A stretch of DNA of 8,999 nt from assembly GCA_902803365.1 (NCBI GenBank), contig CADCPU010000260.1, positions 1 to 8,999 of the forward strand. Reading direction: 5' to 3'. Each line of letters opens with the position of its first letter. Position 1 is the stretch's first letter. The position numbers and the translations under genes were made by a program. Shown piece by piece: positions 5,571 through 8,999 of the stretch. Origin of the DNA: Oscillospiraceae bacterium. GTDB taxonomy: Bacteria > Bacillota_A > Clostridia > Saccharofermentanales > Saccharofermentanaceae. The notes under the pieces are model-generated. The model was not told the DNA's origin. It was given only the letters and a program-made list of their open reading frames with translations, and made no database searches.

Positions 5571-6371
5571 ATGCTTACAGATCTCCATAATCACACATGT
5601 CATTTCTCACCCGATGCCAAGATGACGATAGACGAGTTGATAATCGAAGCCATAAAGAAGAATCTCAACATCGTCGGTATCACGGAACACTACGAATATG
5701 ATAATCCTGACCCGAACGACAACATCCAGACATTCGATCTTGATGAATATGCGAAGGTATTCACGGAGTGGAAAGCACGCTGCCCCTCTTCCCTTCTTCT
5801 TCTGAAGGGCATCGAGTTCGGTTACCAGAAGCATACGGCTGACACGATCGACCGTATCGCGATCGAAAACAGCTTTGACGTCGTAAACTTAAGTAAGCAC
5901 CTCTTCCGCGGTGTGGACCTCTGCTTCTCCAATGAAGCCTATCAGCTCGACCGTATTACCCGCCACAAAGAATATATAGGCGAGATGGCAGAGATGGCTG
6001 AGCGCATGAACAACTTCTCGGTCTGCTCTCATTATGATTATGTTAATAAATATAATAAGGATCCATATGAGAATGTCCTCTACGAAGATTGCCCGAAGGA
6101 GTTCGACAGGCTCTTTGAGGCGCTGATCTATAAAGAGAAGGCTCTCGAGATCAATACGGCTACTTCGGTAAAGCGTAACCAGAAGCCGGATCCCGAAGTG
6201 ATAAAGAGATACTTAAGCATGGGCGGCAAGCTCATAACGCTCGCATCAGACGCACATATCAAGGAGAATCTCGGTACCGCGATCCCTGATTTTGCTGAAT
6301 TCCTCAAGTCGCTCGGAGTACGCGAAGTCTGCTACTACAAGGCCATGCGTCCCGTGACAACGAGTATTTAG
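5571..6371 (+). CDS. PHP-domain phosphoesterase, histidinol-phosphatase (HisJ/HisK) type
   Basis: PHP proteins are metal-dependent phosphoesterases; this subgroup includes the histidinol-phosphatase of histidine biosynthesis (L-histidinol phosphate to L-histidinol). At 266 aa the length is usual. The metal-binding set can be traced: DLHNHT (Asp4, His6, His8), ITEH (Glu39, His40), GIEFGY (Glu82), SKH (His110), CSHYDY (His154) and SDAH (Asp227, His229). LEINTA (192-197) is also typical of the subgroup. No residue of the expected metal centre appears to be missing. It is a single gene with its own promoter and terminator, with no histidine genes nearby. The exact substrate is therefore open: histidinol phosphate is the default guess, another phosphate ester is possible. 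The start is fixed by the family's N-terminal 'DLHxH'; the Shine-Dalgarno is weak. Confidence 0.88.
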   Translation: MLTDLHNHTCHFSPDAKMTIDELIIEAIKKNLNIVGITEHYEYDNPDPNDNIQTFDLDEYAKVFTEWKARCPSSLLLLKGIEFGYQKHTADTIDRIAIENSFDVVNLSKHLFRGVDLCFSNEAYQLDRITRHKEYIGEMAEMAERMNNFSVCSHYDYVNKYNKDPYENVLYEDCPKEFDRLFEALIYKEKALEINTATSVKRNQKPDPEVIKRYLSMGGKLITLASDAHIKENLGTAIPDFAEFLKSLGVREVCYYKAMRPVTTSI

Positions 6372-6398
6372 TCACAAATTTGCATAATTATTCATTTT

Positions 6399-6432
6399 AG
6401 GCGTTCGTATTTTGGCGGACGCCTTTATATTT
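6399..6432 (+). terminator. Terminator of the PHP gene
   Basis: A 9-bp stem (6399-6407 with 6416-6424, one U-G pair) around an 8-nt loop is followed by TTATATTT. It lies 27 bases after the stop codon. Confidence 0.8.
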
Positions 6433-6445
6433 ATGCACACTTTAA

Positions 6446-6454
6446 TGATAAAAT
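6446..6454 (+). promoter_or_regulatory. Extended -10 promoter of the three-gene zinc-ribbon operon
   Basis: TGaTAAAAT gives an extended -10 about 37 bp before the ATG at 6491. No clear -35 is present, as is common for extended -10 promoters. The upstream DNA at the expected position is AT-rich (TTTATATTT), which is also the tail of the PHP terminator. Confidence 0.55.
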
Positions 6455-6490
6455 CATAATGAAAGGTTATGAAAGACAGGAGGTTGTGAT

Positions 6491-7312
6491 ATGAAGCGTT
6501 ATTACGGAGATTGTCCGAACTGCGGCGGCCTCATAGAGCTCGCATCAGACGGCAAATACTACTGCGAGAGCTGCGGTACCGCATACGCCCCGGACTTCGA
6601 CAAACAGGAAGTCGACGAGGAAAAGAAAGCCGCAGAACCCAAACTTCAAAAGCAGGCAGAGGAACTCGACCGCAAGCTTCAGCAGGACAAAGCAGATCTC
6701 TCAGCACAGAGCACGGCTCGAAAGAAGCAGGAAGCCGACGCCTGGAAGCGCGGAGACAAGATAAGCAAAGGACTCCTGTTCGGTTTTCTCGGATTTATCG
6801 CTGTCGCATTCATTCTCATGGCATTGCTGAACAGCATCCTCCCTGCACTCACGATGGGCAAGAGTTACAAGACGGCAGAAGAAAACAAGCCTGACCTTGC
6901 ATTGTGCTTTAAGGCGATCAGCGATTACGATCAGCTCAAGAGCGATGCCGAGAGGCTCGTGCTTAAGTCAGAAGACGGCTACACATTCGATAATGCTGAG
7001 CTCGTCGACGCATACGTCATTTCCCCTGTAACTACTCAGACCGACCGCAACAGCCTCCTTCTGTTCTATAAGGTCGACGGCACGTTCGGTTCGGATTCAG
7101 AAGATTCATCCGTATACAGAGTCGTCTGCTTAAACAATGTCGGAACTGACGGAAATGAGATAACGGACGACAACCTGATCGGCGATTCAGTCGTCTTAAG
7201 CGATTCGATCGTAAAGAAGTGCTTCTTAAGCGAAGAAGACGCATTTAATAAACTTGTTACCCCGTTTGCAGATCACAATAAATATTGGATCGAGACCATG
7301 AATATGGATTGA
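6491..7312 (+). CDS. Zinc-ribbon, single-pass membrane protein, first of three paralogues
   Basis: Not a family I can name. In order: a zinc ribbon with CPNCGG and CESCG (Cys8, Cys11, Cys25, Cys28); a Lys/Glu/Gln-rich helical, probably coiled-coil stretch (about 38-88); one transmembrane helix (about 95-117); and a C-terminal domain of some 150 residues. Basic residues just before the helix (KRGDKISKG) predict ribbon and coiled coil inside and the C-terminal domain outside. The outer domain includes DAYVISPV, LLLFYKVDG and VYRVVCLNNV, which match the third gene of the operon in order and spacing. AGGAGGT at 6478-6484 fixes the start. The stop codon overlaps the ribosome binding site of the next gene. 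The four cysteines should bind zinc; the role is unknown. A membrane-anchored sensor or scaffold is one guess. Confidence 0.85.
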   Translation: MKRYYGDCPNCGGLIELASDGKYYCESCGTAYAPDFDKQEVDEEKKAAEPKLQKQAEELDRKLQQDKADLSAQSTARKKQEADAWKRGDKISKGLLFGFLGFIAVAFILMALLNSILPALTMGKSYKTAEENKPDLALCFKAISDYDQLKSDAERLVLKSEDGYTFDNAELVDAYVISPVTTQTDRNSLLLFYKVDGTFGSDSEDSSVYRVVCLNNVGTDGNEITDDNLIGDSVVLSDSIVKKCFLSEEDAFNKLVTPFADHNKYWIETMNMD

Positions 7313-7322
7313 GGTAAGCATC

Positions 7323-8048
7323 ATGAGATTAGTTGAGATCAAAACTTCAGAAGACAGACTTGAGGCTCAAAGGCTCAAGGAACTGAATAAATACCCTGCT
7401 CTCATTGAACTCCTGGACGAACAGGCGAAAAAAGAGCAGATGATGGAACAGCAGCAGAAGGCCAGGGTCAAAAGATTCTATATCTTTTCTGCGATCGTGA
7501 TCGGCTTCTTTGTGCTGATGATCGGCGGTTCACTTGTTATGAGAGCTTTGATGTCGGGTGTCCAGAGCAAGATGCTCGAGCAGGAGCTCTCCAAAAAGAC
7601 GGAGCTCGGCACTCTGATCGACTACAAGGGCGACGATGACCTCTACTTAAATTCCGCAGAAAACCTCAAGGCCAACGACGGATTCAGGCTCGAGAGCATC
7701 AGAACAAGGCTCCTCAGCATGGGACCATATAAGAGCGACTGCGCTTCTGAACTTAAGGAGATCTGGCTCATCTATACGCCGGATCAGGAGCAGGAGATAA
7801 GGAATCGCATCGTTGGCGTTTTCGAGCTCACATCACCTGACGGAGAGAAGAGCTATTACGCTTCTCTCATAGACAACGTCAGATATAACAGCGACACTTC
7901 GCTCGATCTCGATAAAACGGCATTGAGCGCGTATATGGGAAACGGCGGCTACGGCTACTATTCCGACTACAGGATGCTGAAGATAATGGAGATCGACCAT
8001 TTTGCGACGGATCACGAGATCACCGCTATTGAAGGAGGTGAAGCATAA
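7323..8048 (+). CDS. Single-pass membrane protein without zinc ribbon, second of three paralogues
   Basis: I do not recognise the family. It has a charged helical N-terminus (1-51, Glu/Lys/Gln-rich, ending KARVKR), one transmembrane helix (about 52-73) and an outer domain of about 165 residues. The layout and outer-domain pattern match its neighbours: WLIYTP, then IVGVFEL, then YYASLIDNV (about residues 147-186). The N-terminus MRLVEIK resembles MRLAHLK of the third gene, but no cysteine follows, so the ribbon seems to have been lost or never gained. A Tyr/Gly-rich patch lies at 204-216. GAGGTA at 7311-7316 overlaps the upstream TGA, and only ten bases separate the two genes. This suggests coupled translation. 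It probably works with its two neighbours; that is inferred from order and similarity. Confidence 0.83.
   Translation: MRLVEIKTSEDRLEAQRLKELNKYPALIELLDEQAKKEQMMEQQQKARVKRFYIFSAIVIGFFVLMIGGSLVMRALMSGVQSKMLEQELSKKTELGTLIDYKGDDDLYLNSAENLKANDGFRLESIRTRLLSMGPYKSDCASELKEIWLIYTPDQEQEIRNRIVGVFELTSPDGEKSYYASLIDNVRYNSDTSLDLDKTALSAYMGNGGYGYYSDYRMLKIMEIDHFATDHEITAIEGGEA
8032..8040 (+). promoter_or_regulatory. Strong internal ribosome binding site for the third paralogue
   Basis: AAGGAGGTG, a near-complete anti-16S match, lies inside the last codons of the second gene, seven bases before the ATG at 8048. It supports that start and a 1-nt stop/start overlap (TAATG). Confidence 0.9.
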
Positions 8049-8908
8049 TGAGACTGGCACACCTTAAATGTCCTAACTGCGACGGCTTCATCGAGTTCAA
8101 TGATGCACAGGGCCTCTTCTGCAAGAGCTGCGGAAGCGAACTCATGATCAAGCTCGATCCTGAGGACTTCGAACTTGAAGAACTCAAGGCAATGCCCGAG
8201 ATCCTAAACGACAAGTATACATACGAGAAAAAACTCTACGAATCAGAACTCAAGGGCGATGAGGAAGCAAACAAGGAGCGTCTGCGTCAGGAATGGCGAG
8301 AGAACAGCTTTGTCACCAATCCTCAGAAAAAGCGCAAGTTCATCAAAGGATACATCATCGCGATCGTTGGTATCGCTATATTCCTTGTCATGGTTACGAC
8401 CGTAGTGGGCATCGTCAGCTCGTTAAGCTCCTCGATCGGATCTTCAATGCTCAAGAACAGTGACAACAAGGTCAACATCAAGAGCCTCTTAAAGCTCGAG
8501 ACCCCGCAGGATCTCCGTCCGGTCGAAAGCTTCGTCGATCTTAGGAACACTCCCGTTAATTCCTTCGAGGACATCTCCTACTGTATGGAGAATTATCTTA
8601 AGGATCAGAACGACCCGTTCGAATGGGATTCGATCGAGTTTAAGAACGCATTCGTCGTATCGGGTACCGGCACGTCAAAGCTTCTCGGTGTCTACGAAGA
8701 GACCTGCGGCGACTATAGTGTTTGCCGCGTCGTCGAACTCGATGATCTCATGTTCGATCCTGTGACACGCGAGGTCAAGACCAATATGGATCTTCATCCG
8801 CTCTACGGTCACAAGGAAGGCGACCTGCACGGAGCCTACACGGACTACGATGAATTCTACGATTCAGAGATAGCGCCCAAGGGCGATTCAGTAAAAGCAT
8901 ATAACTAA
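8048..8908 (+). CDS. Zinc-ribbon, single-pass membrane protein, third of three paralogues
   Basis: Same build as the first gene. The zinc ribbon has CPNC and CKSCG, with cysteines at exactly residues 8, 11, 25 and 28. A strongly charged helical region follows (about 37-84). The transmembrane helix is at about 100-123, preceded by NPQKKRKFIK, which predicts N-terminus inside and C-terminus outside. A Ser-rich linker (124-134) leads to an outer domain containing FVVSGT, LLGVYEE and VCRVVELDDL (about 201-233), the counterparts of the first gene's motifs. Two outer cysteines (about 220 and 226) lie close together, and the first gene has only one at the matching place. The ATG overlaps the preceding stop by one base. 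It is the last gene of the operon, closed by the terminator at 8911. Function unknown. Confidence 0.85.
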   Translation: MRLAHLKCPNCDGFIEFNDAQGLFCKSCGSELMIKLDPEDFELEELKAMPEILNDKYTYEKKLYESELKGDEEANKERLRQEWRENSFVTNPQKKRKFIKGYIIAIVGIAIFLVMVTTVVGIVSSLSSSIGSSMLKNSDNKVNIKSLLKLETPQDLRPVESFVDLRNTPVNSFEDISYCMENYLKDQNDPFEWDSIEFKNAFVVSGTGTSKLLGVYEETCGDYSVCRVVELDDLMFDPVTREVKTNMDLHPLYGHKEGDLHGAYTDYDEFYDSEIAPKGDSVKAYN

Positions 8909-8910
8909 AG

Positions 8911-8941
8911 AAAGCGCTCCCGTGGTCGCGGGGGCGCTTTT
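8911..8941 (+). terminator. Strong terminator of the three-gene operon
   Basis: A 12-bp GC-rich stem (8911-8922 with 8929-8940, one U-G pair) with a 6-nt loop lies two bases after the stop codon. The U-run (TTTT) is short and partly in the stem. AAAG on the other flank could let it also stop transcription from the opposite side. Confidence 0.88.
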
Positions 8942-8999
8942 ATGCCGGCTTCGCGCGAAACGTTTTATGCAAGTCTTTGAGGAAGGTGTACAGTACAAA

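Noticed and set aside
8940..8999. Open 19-codon minus-strand stretch ending in TAA at the window edge (ending FRAKPA), possibly the tail of a converging gene
   Set aside because: It would fit a bidirectional terminator at 8911-8941, but 60 bases are too few to tell a gene end from chance, and another frame is open here as well.

Overview
The window looks like chromosomal DNA of a Gram-positive bacterium, most likely a member of the Bacillota (class Clostridia). Reasons: strong AGGAGG-type ribosome binding sites, a TmcAL-type protein, compact hairpin-plus-U-tract terminators, and a tRNA-Pro gene with an encoded CCA end. Base composition and codon style look uniform. I see no insertion sequence, phage gene, CRISPR array or sign of recent transfer. 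Species or genus cannot be read from the sequence.

Left part (1-2000), housekeeping and RNA-related: the 3' two thirds of a tRNA(Met) cytidine acetate ligase gene (tmcAL, + strand, cut by the window edge) converges on rpsT (ribosomal protein S20, - strand) across a terminator hairpin. A TrmH/SpoU-family RNA 2'-O-methyltransferase lies upstream of rpsT on the same strand. Divergent from it is a small DUF4870/Tic20-like membrane protein (2110-2427), closed by a UUCG-tetraloop terminator.

Middle part (2500-6440): a stand-alone MprF-type transmembrane 'flippase-like' protein (2609-3670, +); a tRNA-Pro(UGG) gene (-) with its own promoter and terminator; a two-gene minus-strand operon of unrecognised membrane proteins (5404 down to 4035); and, divergent from that operon, a PHP-domain phosphoesterase of the histidinol-phosphatase type (5571-6371, +).

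Right part (6491-8940): a compact three-gene operon that is the most unusual element here. All three products share a cytoplasmic N-terminal part, a charged helical stretch, one transmembrane helix and a similar extracytoplasmic C-terminal domain. The first and third start with a four-cysteine zinc ribbon whose cysteines fall at identical residues (8, 11, 25, 28). The middle one lacks the ribbon. The genes are tightly packed (10-nt gap, then a 1-nt overlap) and end at a strong terminator. They look like diverged tandem paralogues whose products may work together at the membrane; their function is unknown to me.

Several promoters in the window carry an extended -10 (TGnTAnnnT), which makes the transcription units fairly easy to delimit.
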